Positions 29,701-39,000 of a DNA stretch of 64,000 bases are shown here, one piece after another. The position numbers were made by a program, and so were the translations under genes. The notes under the pieces were generated by a model. That model did no database searches, was not told the origin of the DNA, and worked only from the letters and a program-made list of their open reading frames with translations. This DNA is from Carpediemonas membranifera (lineage: Eukaryota; Fornicata). How positions within the stretch are numbered: position 1 is the first letter of the stretch; every line of letters starts with the position of its first letter. The stretch is taken from contig JAHDYR010000028.1 in NCBI GenBank assembly GCA_019828565.1, forward strand, positions 1 to 64,000, read 5' to 3'.

Positions 29701-30977
29701 GCTCGGCCCAGCTCGCAGAGAGGCGAAGCGGTGACGTCTCGGTCCAGGTGGAGTGTCACCGGCAGGGGAGCGCTGACCTCGTAAATGCGCTTCTGGTCTC
29801 CGTTCGCCAAACGGACTGTCTTCCCGCGCTGTGACGTCTGAACGCCGTGTTCAGTCGCCCACGCACGTGGGATGATGTTATACGACGAACACGTGTCCAT
29901 GAAGACTGTCGACCTTGTGTCGTCGATCGTCGCCTGCTCGCGCCAGACCGTGGATGAAGACAAAATGAAACACTTATCGCCGTTTACACCTGAGTCTGCC
30001 TGGCACTCGCTGGACTTGTGTCCAAACTTCCCGCAGCGGAAGCAGCGGGGAGTGTCGTGGGGGCATTTGGCAGCGGTGTGCTGCAGGCTGCCGCAGTTGA
30101 AGCACCTCGGCTTCCTCTCCTCTGCGGCGGCCTGCTGGCGTGTCTTCTGTTCGACGGGGTTGGTCTCACGGTCAGGGGTCTGGGGTCCGGCGTCGGTGCG
30201 TTCCGTTATATGAGCGGAGCGCTCTCTGGTCTGACTAGTCTGTGCCGCCGGTACGAGGTCGAACTCACGCATGGCAGCCGCGCGAGCTCGAATGTGCCTT
30301 CCGGCAAATCTGAGGCTTGACTTCACCGACTTCGCGGCCAGAATAACGCGAATGGCGTCCTCGCCAAGGTTTTGCGTCGAGAGGGCATCGACAACGATCT
30401 GTTGAAGCTGCTCGACATCGAGCTTCCGTTCGGATTCAAAGAGCTTCACGCTGGCGAGGAACTGACGGCGGTATGCCGCTACAGCTGTAGGACTGTTGGC
30501 GGAGGGATGAACAGCCCTCAGGGTACGGTACATCCCTGCTGCCGATAACTCGTGGACGAGTGTCTTCCTTATCATGGCCCTCCAGCGCTTGTCGCGCTGT
30601 TTGGACTGGACTCGTTTCCTGTCCGTCTTCGCCTCTCGCTCGACCATGTAGGTCAGGAGCGCGGCGGCGGCTGCATCAGTGGAGGTCTTCGGCTGTACTT
30701 CGTCTTCTTCTTCTTCGTCGTCGTCGTCATCTTCGTCTTCTTCGTCTTCGTCAATTTCGTCGTTGTATTCTGCATCCTCCTCGTCCTCATCGTCGTCGTC
30801 CTCTGTATCATAGTCGCTGTCGTCTTCCTCAATTGCCTCGAAGCGGTCCAGTATCAGTGTGCGAGTTTTGCCGGAGATGCAGGCAAACAGTGACTTCGGT
30901 TTGAGGGCTGCCTCGGCATAGATGTCATACTCGTGTTCGAACTTCACCCAGCTCTGTACATCGTGGTGAGCGTACAC
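29694..30977 (-). pseudogene. Element F gag with acidic tract, double zinc knuckle and protease start
   Basis: The 427-codon frame has an Asp/Glu-rich run of about 50 residues near residues 48-95, a helical capsid-like part, and two CCHC knuckles (CFNCGSLQHTAAKC, CFRCGKFGHKSSEC). The retropepsin start reads MDTCSSYNII, with Cys where Gly is expected. The frame stops at 29694 (ELGRAL), while the coding sense continues in another frame (SWAERYSDCF), so the middle of the protease is lost. Strongly acidic gag is unusual because most gag proteins are basic and bind RNA. Confidence 0.75.
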
Positions 30978-31405
30978 TGGATGCTTGCAGCACGGAGTTG
31001 AGTTGTGTAATTGTTATGAGTAATTTCGTGAGCGTGAGGAGCAACATGTAGCGGCCGACGAATGAATAAAGCTGTATTAATAAAATAAGGTAAGGTAAGG
31101 TAAGGTACCTTCCTTTTTTCGAGTTGCCGGAATCTGCTCCACGCATGTTGTCGCCACCGTTGCCTCCACCGCGGCCGATATTGCCGCCACCACCGTGTGT
31201 ATTTACGTAAAACCGTTTATATATAATATAATACCCAGTGCTCAGAAATTAAGGGGGGTATCTTGCGTGACCCATGAGGTCTCGCGCATCGGCGGGAGTT
31301 AAGCTCCGCCAAGGTCGCCTTCACCAGCGAAACGGCCAGCACCAATCTGGCTCTTCTTGCAGGCAGGCGTCTGAGGAATGCCTTCGTCTTGACTAGGTTG
31401 CATAG
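30978..31405. other. Intergenic stretch upstream of element F
   Basis: I see no gene. It holds four tandem TAAGG units at 31086-31105, a Gly-rich minus-strand reading (31140-31200, GGGNIGRGGGNGG) that might be the end of a lost exon, and AT-rich sequence near 31212-31240. Confidence 0.5.
31086..31105. repeat. (TAAGG)4 microsatellite
   Basis: Four perfect TAAGG units are followed by TACC. It is too short and of the wrong unit to be a telomere. Confidence 0.9.
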
Positions 31406-31594
31406 TCATAAGGGCGCATGTGTTGATATTTGAGCCATGAGGTTGAGAATGACGAGTTCAACGTCGTAGTGTTTGTATTGCTTCGCCTTGGTGCGTTTGG
31501 CCTCTGGTGATGTGCTGCCACCAATGGTAAGGTCTAGAACCGTAGGGTGTTTGCCAGTGGGCGCGATGAGGACTGCACCGTGTGTATTTACGTA
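31191..31594. repeat. Pair of identical 21-bp repeats bracketing 362 bp
   Basis: CACCGTGTGTATTTACG followed by TAAA occurs at 31191-31211 and 31574-31594. The bracketed 362 bp could be a small insertion with a long target duplication, or a decayed LTR edge. No second copy of the interior is in this window. Confidence 0.55.
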
Positions 31595-31609
31595 AATCGA
31601 TTTATACAC
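31406..31609 (-). CDS. Short unknown ORF, possibly a gene remnant
   Basis: A 67-codon frame spans the right 21-bp repeat. The part VLIAPTGKHPTVLDLTIGGS reads like the edge of a folded protein, but I recognise no family, and no partner exon is evident. It lies just downstream of the tRNA synthetase stop on the same strand. It may be chance. Confidence 0.2.
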   Translation of the reverse strand: MYKSIYVNTHGAVLIAPTGKHPTVLDLTIGGSTSPEAKRTKAKQYKHYDVELVILNLMAQISTHAPL

Positions 31610-31716
31610 GTTTTTACGTATTTACACCTGTATGTCGATCACACACACGTCCATATCATCACCGATTGGTCAAATTTGTTCATATGTTTTTACCTGATTG
31701 CCGGAACGATCACTCC

Positions 31717-33825
31717 TTAGGGCTTGCAGCGGCCCTCGATGCGGGGGTAGAGCGTCACGTCGCGGATGTGGTCGATCCCACACAGCCAGCAGATGAAGCG
31801 GCCGAGCCCGAGACCAAACCCGCCGTGGGGGAAGCCGCCGTACTTGCGGAGGTCGATGTACCAGTAGTAGTCATCGAGGGAGAGACCTTCCTCCTTGAAC
31901 TTGCGGGTGATTGTCTCGAGGTCGGGGATGCGCATGGAGCCGCCGACGACCTCGCCGACACCTGGCAGGAGCAGGTCGGCGCTGAGGGTACGCTGGTCAG
32001 GCTCGGGGAGGGACGCGTCCTGGGCGTCGCGCTCCATGTAGAAGGCCTTCATCTTGGCCAGGAACTTTGTCATGAACACAGGGCGGCCGATGCGCTCCAC
32101 AAGCTCACGCTCGGCGGCCTCGGGGATGTCGTCGCCGACCTCGAAGGGAACGAACTCGGTCTCGACGGAGCCGTCCTCGTTCGTGCGGGTGACCTTCTTG
32201 AGGATGGGGTTGGGGCCCTCGTTGCACATCTTGATGGCGTCCATGTACTCGAGACGCATGAAGGGCCGCTCGAGCTTGGGCGCCTCGGTCTCGCCCTTCC
32301 CGCGGAGCTCCGCGATGATGTCGCCGTGGCGCTCCCAGAGGCCGTCGTAGACGCTGCAGACCATGTCCTCGATGCGGTTGAGGAGGTCATCGAAGGAGAT
32401 GAAGGAGTACTCGACCTCGACGTGGGTGAACTCGGCGAGGTGGCGCCTGGTGTGGGACCGCTCGGCACGGTACGACGGCATGATGCAGTAGACGTCGCCG
32501 AGGGAGGGGCAGATGGTCTCGAGGTAGAGCTGGGACGACTGGGTGAGGTAGGCGGGCTGGCCGAAGTAGTCCAGGGCGAAGAGCGTCGACCCGCCCTCCA
32601 CCATCGTCTGGACCAGCGTCGGCGGGGTGATCTCGAAGACGTTTCGGGAGTCGAAGTGGTCTCTGAACGCCTTCATGGTGTGGGACCGGATGCGGAGGAT
32701 GTTGGACGCGTTGGTACCCCTGTGCACGAGGTGCCGGTTCGTCAGCAGCACGTCGGGGTTCGACTCAAACGTCACCTTCGCCTTCACCTCGCCGTCAGAC
32801 CCGCCCAGAAGCTGCCAGTAGTCGGCCTTGAGCTCCCGGCCGCCGGGCGCGCGCTCGTCGATCTTGATCGTGCCCATGATCTTGAGCGAGCACTCCGCGA
32901 GCAGCTGCTTGGCCTTAAGGCACTTGATCAGCTTCTTCGTGAGGACGCATTGCAGGTAGCCGGATCCGTCACGGAGCGTGACGAAGATGAGGCCGCCGTT
33001 GTTGCGGATACGGTGGGCCCAGCCGTTCACCTCGACGCGCTTGCCGTCATCCTCGGCAGTGATCTCGCGGATTTTGACAGCGGTGGGGGTGGGCAGGCTG
33101 GGGTCGGGCACGGGCACAGAGTAGTCCGACTCGACAGGAGCGGGGGTCGCGGGGGCCTTCTTGGCCTTCTTAGCAGCGTCCTTGCCGAAGATGGGTGTCT
33201 CCTTAGCGAACTCGGGGGTGCCGAAGGTCTCCGTGAAGGCGGGAATGGCGGCCATGGCGTGGAAGTGGCGCATAAGTGCGGGGAACTCGGCGCGGAGGTC
33301 GGGGCCGAGCAGCACACGGTAGACGAAGACCATGATGCTGCTCAGGGCAAAGTCAGCAAGGGAGAGCTCATCGCCGGCGATGAAGGTGTGGGCGGTGAGC
33401 TGGGTGTCAGCAACCTTGAGGAACTTGAGGGCGGCGGCCTTGGAGGGCTCAATCACGACGGGGATCGGCTTCCCAGCACCGACAGCGGCGTGGAACCAGG
33501 GCGCAATGATACCCTCGAGGTCTGTGGAGATGGCGAAGAGCCACTCGCGGACCTGGCCGCGGCTCAGGAAGTCCTTGCCGAGCAGCTTCATCTCGGGGGC
33601 AATCTCGGCGAAGGCCATGGCGATAGCATCAGACTCGCAGATGGTCTTGTCTTCCTCGACAACAAGAGCGGGGATCTTGCCGATTGGGTTGATCTTACGG
33701 TATTCCGGTGTCTTCAGCTCAGCGAGGTCCTTAATCTCCTCAATTTCCAGATCAATGCCGCAGTACTTTGCAACAAACTGGGTATAGAGCCCAAAAGGGG
33801 AAGTAGCCTTCGTGATAAGCTTCAT
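31717..33825 (-). CDS. DED81: Asparaginyl-tRNA synthetase with N-terminal GST domain
   Basis: A 702-aa protein, taking the Met at 33825 (MKLITKATSPFG) as start because the GST fold begins there. The frame is open 21 codons further upstream. Residues 1-80 are a thioredoxin-like GST N-domain (NPIGKIPALVV) and ~85-205 a GST C-domain (AGDELSLADFALSS), resembling eEF1B-gamma. A Lys/Ala/Pro linker follows, then an OB-fold anticodon-binding domain (VEVNGWAHRIRNNGGLIFV, ~245-340) and a class II core. Motif 2 is YRAERSHTRRHLAEFTH (~450) and motif 3 GFGLGLGRF (~672). It charges tRNA-Asn in the cytosol. No intron is seen. The GST domain likely docks it to elongation-factor or synthetase complexes (inference). 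Confidence 0.93.
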   Translation of the reverse strand: MKLITKATSPFGLYTQFVAKYCGIDLEIEEIKDLAELKTPEYRKINPIGKIPALVVEEDKTICESDAIAMAFAEIAPEMKLLGKDFLSRGQVREWLFAISTDLEGIIAPWFHAAVGAGKPIPVVIEPSKAAALKFLKVADTQLTAHTFIAGDELSLADFALSSIMVFVYRVLLGPDLRAEFPALMRHFHAMAAIPAFTETFGTPEFAKETPIFGKDAAKKAKKAPATPAPVESDYSVPVPDPSLPTPTAVKIREITAEDDGKRVEVNGWAHRIRNNGGLIFVTLRDGSGYLQCVLTKKLIKCLKAKQLLAECSLKIMGTIKIDERAPGGRELKADYWQLLGGSDGEVKAKVTFESNPDVLLTNRHLVHRGTNASNILRIRSHTMKAFRDHFDSRNVFEITPPTLVQTMVEGGSTLFALDYFGQPAYLTQSSQLYLETICPSLGDVYCIMPSYRAERSHTRRHLAEFTHVEVEYSFISFDDLLNRIEDMVCSVYDGLWERHGDIIAELRGKGETEAPKLERPFMRLEYMDAIKMCNEGPNPILKKVTRTNEDGSVETEFVPFEVGDDIPEAAERELVERIGRPVFMTKFLAKMKAFYMERDAQDASLPEPDQRTLSADLLLPGVGEVVGGSMRIPDLETITRKFKEEGLSLDDYYWYIDLRKYGGFPHGGFGLGLGRFICWLCGIDHIRDVTLYPRIEGRCKP

Positions 33826-33910
33826 TGAGGCTGGCGAGAATGCTCCCAGAGTCGATCGAGTCGAAAATGAGCTCGATAAAATTATCAAGATTTAAGCATG
33901 TTTGCAGAGC

Positions 33911-34511
33911 TCAAGGGGCCCTGACTATGTGGTGGCGTGCCTCCCTAGTCCGTGGGATCACCGGCACGCCGCGACCGTCCGTGATGCGCCAGTCCGTCAG
34001 CCGGTTCCGCCGACTGTGCCGCAGGAGATGAGGGAACACCAGGCATGACTTGATAAACCATTCCCCGGGCAGCTCTGGCAGCTCGAGCACAGCAACCACC
34101 GCCGACGCCCCCAGCGCAAAGGGGCACGGTGTCTCATCCGACACGACCAGGGCTGCACCGGGAGGCACGGCCACAGTCGCCGGAGGGAACACAACAACGT
34201 TGGTGTAACCCGCATGTGCGTTGAGCACGCATTGGTCAGTCTGGGCTGTGTGATTGGGGGACGGGGGGCTTACGGGTGATGGTGGTGGCCTTCCAGCCGT
34301 TGGATGAGCGGCGGAGCGTCTCTTCTGCCGCTAGCGAGCTGAGCCAGTGAGAGACGCGCTCGCCATGCATGTTGTGGGCTTCGATAGTCTTTGTGTCGAT
34401 AATATCAGGTGTGGAAGCAGCAAGAGGCGATGCTGGCGCTTCAACGACAGCATCTGCGAGCCATGTTCGATGTGGGATCATGAAACTTCTTTTTGCCATG
34501 GTTCGCAACAT
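33911..34511 (-). CDS. Unknown small protein, probably two exons
   Basis: The first frame begins at 34511 (MLRTMAKRSFMIPHRTWLAD; a second Met is at 34499) and reaches a good GTAAGC donor near 34273. A second frame (34228-33911) carries ALVVSDETPCPFALGAS and LPGEWFIKSCLVFPHLLRH. Two acceptors keep the frame: one gives a 28-nt intron, which is unlikely, and the other (GGTGCAG near 34154) gives about 120 nt. The Arg/Lys-rich start could be mitochondrial targeting. No family is recognised. It shares the ~90-bp intergenic space upstream of the AsnRS gene on the same strand. Confidence 0.4.
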
Positions 34512-34636
34512 TGAACGATCATGGGAGGGTCGCGCAGTTTACAGTGCCTACCGGGGCCAGGTGGGGGCTGCTTCGGCGGCCATCTAACCAGGCAACAAGT
34601 CACCTCATGCCGCGCGGGGCGCGGTTTTGCTGATGT

Positions 34637-35566
34637 TTACGTGAGCGTGTATAAATTGAGTACGGTGCGCCCGCCATCCTCGGCAAGAATAACTTCGAAT
34701 CGACTGTCGCCAAACTGCGCGGTGACGTCGCCCTCGCGAGCCCCACCATGTGGGCCCCGAAGAAGCCCGCTGGGGTCATCAGGGCAGAGAAGGCCGAACG
34801 GGAACTCGCCCAGGCCAAGCGGTAGATCGCGACGCTGAAGGAGAAGCTGGCACGGGTGGAGGCCAAACTGAAGGGGGGGGGGCAGCAGAAGAAGTACCGC
34901 AACCATGGCGGAGGGTCTTATAAACCCTCTAGATACTTGTCTTCGGCATCGACCAACCCCACGCCCAGTCCCAATCAGCCAAGCCCTGTGAGTTGGGTGG
35001 ACCCCACACGGGTCATCCTGTCGTCGGTAGAGCGTATGATTGACCCGGACTCATGGGCAGACTGTTCACTGCTGATATCGGATGCCGAGGCCAACTGGGC
35101 GCGGCTCAAAGTCAGGACCATCCCGGTCCCCCCGGAGCTATTTACCGTCGACAGCAAGCCGCTGTTGGTAATTGGTGCGACCAGTACAAAGCTCACAGTC
35201 GACGGCAACCACGTCGAGGCCACGGCGATCGTTGTCAGGATGGCCCACCCGATCGTCATTGGCCGGCAAGGAGGCTGGCTCATGGGCCGCCCGGACCTGC
35301 CGCCACTCGGGACAGGGATCACGAAGAGGAACATGGCGCGCCAGGGGCGTCGCTCGGGCTCCCGGGTGACAGCACTCGCTCGGCGCATCGAGTCTAGCCG
35401 CAGAGCCCCAGCACAGGAGAGCAACCAGCGAGCAGCCAGAGCCAGCCCCCACCCTGGGCAGGCACGCCAGCACTCGGGGCGACCCCGGTTCGGCAAGTCA
35501 TCGAAGAACAGAGTGGCGGTACATTCCCCACCCCCAGCTCCACGGGTGGAGCCGCGACCGTGGTAA
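34637..35566 (+). pseudogene. Retroelement gag-protease remnant
   Basis: A plus-strand coiled-coil stretch (KAERELAQAKR, in-frame TAG at ~34823, then LKEKLARVEAKLK) leads into a frame to 35566. The frame has an aspartic-protease-like segment: WADCSLLISDAEANW in the place of the D-S/T-G loop, then VIGATSTKLTVDG and HPIVIGRQGGWLMG, which resembles the retropepsin end ILGMDWL. The catalytic DSG is not preserved. A basic Arg/Gln-rich tail follows. It is best read as an old Ty3-like fragment between host genes. Confidence 0.5.
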
Positions 35567-36092
35567 CACCTCACACCACCGGCGAGTCCATCGCCTCGGG
35601 AGACCTGATCGCAGCCGCAGCAGGTGGCACCATAGCCACACCCGAGCTGGGCCTAGGGGCGACCGTCGCCACACCAGATGCTGCTACACGGAGGCGAGGC
35701 CCCCCAGCAACGATCGAGGCGCGAAGGCACAAGCCAGAAGCGCAGAGGTTCACGTGGGGTTGTTCGTAAAAAACTGCATGACTACAGAATTTGGACGAGA
35801 AAGCCACCAGAAGCTCCAGAACCTCGCCAACGCTGTCAATGAATGTCAAACTCAGATGGATGTCGGGCGGGGAGAGCGATTGTGAGGGTGACTGGCCGGT
35901 TGCACGAGCATGGCACGGGCAACGCCTTGATAGCACCCTCAAAATCGCTCTCTCCGTCTTCAGGTTCCCATGGTTCTGCTGAGTCGCCCAGCAACACGCT
36001 CAATACCGGTGGCGCAGGATGATCAAATCGACCGCCGTGGCGCGACTTTGGTCAAGCGAACCGAATCAATCCATTTACATCTAACCATCTAC
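35567..36092. other. Intergenic, further retroelement debris
   Basis: No intact gene. A plus-strand frame near 35778-35885 reads TTEFGRESHQKLQNLANAV and could be another gag helix of the same remnant. The last ~100 bp before 36093 should hold the 3' end of the coiled-coil gene transcript. Confidence 0.4.
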
Positions 36093-39000
36093 TCACTTAA
36101 ACCCGGGCTTTTTCGGCCTCCGAAGTGCCATGCCAGCACCGAAACTGGCGGCAATGCCGGCCCCCATCAAACCCCAGCGGACGCCGTTCAGACGACGGCC
36201 TTCGGTTCCGACCACTGCACGCTCCGTGGTTTCCTCCACAGAATCCTTAGCCCCAGTAGGAGTCTGCTCCTGGTGCTGGGCGATCGCTATCCTGAGGCTC
36301 TCGACCTCTTGTTCCAGCGCTGCCTTCTCGGCGGTGACTGTGGCCAGAGCAGCCTCGAGATGGCTAATGGTGTCGTTGTTGGCGTCGACTGAGCTTGCAA
36401 GACGCGTTTCGAGCGCGGCCTTATCGAATAGAAGGTCGGCGACGGCAACCTTGTGCTCCTCGGTGGCCGAGACAAGTGCGGCCTCGAGCGTGTCCTTCTC
36501 GTCTGCGATGGAGTCGACCTTGCCCTTCAGCTCGGCCTGCTCCTTGCGGAGCTCCGCGAACTTCTGCTTCAGCTCGGTCTGGGTCGACTCACTGTCGTTG
36601 GTGGCGGCGTCGATGCGGCTCTCGAGGGCAGCCTTCTCCTGGGTGGCGGAGGCGACCTGGGTCTCGAGGGCGTCCTTCTCAGCGCGGGCCGCGTCGAGCT
36701 TCTCAGCGAGCTCGGCCTGGGCGGCGTCACGCTCGCCGGCGACTTCCGCGAGGCGGGCCTCGAGCGCGGCCTTCTCGTCTGCGATGGAGTCGACCTTGCC
36801 CTTCAGCTCGGCCTGCTCCTTGCGGAGCTCCGCGAACTTCTGCTTCAGCTCGGTCTGGGTCGACTCACTGTCGTTGGTGGCGGCGTCGATGCGGCTCTCG
36901 AGGGCAGCCTTCTCCTGGGTGGCGGAGGCGACCTGGGTCTCGAGGGCGTCCTTCTCAGCGCGGGCCGCGTCGAGCTTCTCAGCGAGCTCGGCCTGGGCGG
37001 CGTCACGCTCGCCGGCGACTTCCGCGAGGCGGGCCTCGAGCGCGGCCTTCTCGTCTGCGATGGAGTCGACCTTGCCCTTCAGCTCGGCCTGCTCCTTGCG
37101 GAGCTCCGCGAACTTCTGCTTCAGCTCGGTCTGGGTCGACTCACTGTCGTTGGTGGCGGCGTCGATGCGGCTCTCGAGGGCAGCCTTCTCCTGGGTGGCG
37201 GAGGCGACCTGGGTCTCGAGGGCGTCCTTCTCAGCGCGGGCCGCGTCGAGCTTCTCAGCGAGCTCGGCCTGGGCGGCGTCACGCTCGCCGGCGACTTCCG
37301 CGAGGCGGGCCTCGAGCGCGGCCTTCTCGTCTGCGATGGAGTCGACCTTGCCCTTCAGCTCGGCCTGCTCCTTGCGGAGCTCCGCGAACTTCTGCTTCAG
37401 CTCGGTCTGGGTCGACTCACTGTCGTTGGTGGCGGCGTCGATGCGGCTCTCGAGGGCAGCCTTCTCCTGGGTGGCGGAGGCGACCTGGGTCTCGAGGGCG
37501 TCCTTCTCAGCGCGGGCCGCGTCGAGCTTCTCAGCGAGCTCGGCCTGGGCGGCGTCACGCTCGCCGGCGACTTCCGCGAGGCGGGCCTCGAGCGCGGCCT
37601 TCTCGTCTGCGATGGAGTCGACCTTGCCCTTCAGCTCGGCCTGCTCCTTGCGGAGCTCCGCGAACTTCTGCTTCAGCTCGGTCTGGGTCGACTCACTGTC
37701 GTTGGTGGCGGCGTCGATGCGGCTCTCGAGGGCAGCCTTCTCCTGGGTGGCGGAGGCGACCTGGGTCTCGAGGGCGTCCTTCTCAGCGCGGGCCGCGTCG
37801 AGCTTCTCAGCGAGCTCGGCCTGGGCGGCGTCACGCTCGCCGGCGACTTCCGCGAGGCGGGCCTCGAGCGCGGCCTTCTCGTCTGCGATGGAGTCGACCT
37901 TGCCCTTCAGCTCGGCCTGCTCCTTGCGGAGCTCCGCGAACTTCTGCTTCAGCTCGGTCTGGGTCGACTCACTGTCGTTGGTGGCGGCGTCGATGCGGCT
38001 CTCGAGGGCAGCCTTCTCCTGGGTGGCGGAGGCGACCTGGGTCTCGAGGGCGTCCTTCTCAGCGCGGGCCGCGTCGAGCTTCTCAGCGAGCTCGGCCTGG
38101 GCGGCGTCACGCTCGCCGGCGACTTCCGCGAGGCGGGCCTCGAGCGCGGCCTTCTCGTCTGCGATGGAGTCGACCTTGCCCTTCAGCTCGGCCTGCTCCT
38201 TGCGGAGCTCCGCGAACTTCTGCTTCAGCTCGGTCTGGGTCGACTCACTGTCGTTGGTGGCGGCGTCGATGCGGCTCTCGAGGGCAGCCTTCTCCTGGGT
38301 GGCGGAGGCGACCTGGGTCTCGAGGGCGTCCTTCTCAGCGCGGGCCGCGTCGAGCTTCTCAGCGAGCTCGGCCTGGGCGGCGTCACGCTCGCCGGCGACT
38401 TCCGCGAGGCGGGCCTCGAGCGCGGCCTTCTCGTCTGCGATGGAGTCGACCTTGCCCTTCAGCTCGGCCTGCTCCTTGCGGAGCTCCGCGAACTTCCTGT
38501 TTGCGGTCTTCTTGAGCTCCTTGACAGTCTTCTCGTGTTCGACCTCATCAACCTCTCTCCTCTCGGCCATCCTTTCATTCTCCTCGCGGACACTCGCCAA
38601 CTCGCCCTCGACCTGCACCAGCCTCGCCTTGAGATCATCAGCCCTCGCCTCCGCCTCTCCGAGCCCGCTCGCCCGCTGCTCGTGCATCTGGCTGATTGTC
38701 TGCTCCAGGGCAAACACGGCCAGCCTGTGCTCCTCGGCCTGGTCTCTGAGCCGCCCTTCAAGCTCTGCCCGCTCGGCCCTTAGCGCCTCCACCACGGTCT
38801 CGAGGTCAGACTCAGTCGCCTGGGTCGTTGACTGCGCCTCGACAAGTCTGGTCTGAAGAGCCGCGGTCTCCTCGGTCAGAGCCGCGATCCTCGAGTGGAG
38901 GGTGGCCTCGGTGTAGTCCCGGTCCTTGAGCGCCTCTGTTGTGCGCCGGGCAGTGGCGCGGGACTCCTCCTCGAGCGAGGCGACTCTACTGTGGAGCTGC

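Noticed and set aside
30552-30904. Plus-strand Val/Phe-rich or Arg-rich frames near 30.7 kb as membrane or basic proteins
   Set aside because: They are complements of the Asp/Glu tract in the element F gag.
31086-31105. TAAGG repeats as a telomere or subtelomere mark
   Set aside because: Only four units of a non-telomeric motif, next to a retrotransposon.
31582-33828. 748-codon plus-strand frame
   Set aside because: It is an exact antisense shadow of the AsnRS gene with low-complexity Val/Leu/Glu composition.
36505-38494. Regular repeats as a CRISPR array
   Set aside because: Units are 276 bp, contiguous with no spacers, and coding.
36130-38856. Three very long plus-strand frames (706, 776 and 908 codons) across the coiled-coil gene
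   Set aside because: They are created by the 276-bp repeats, whose length is a multiple of three and which lack stops on either strand. Their translations are repetitive Ser/Arg/Ala or Leu/Gly sequence.
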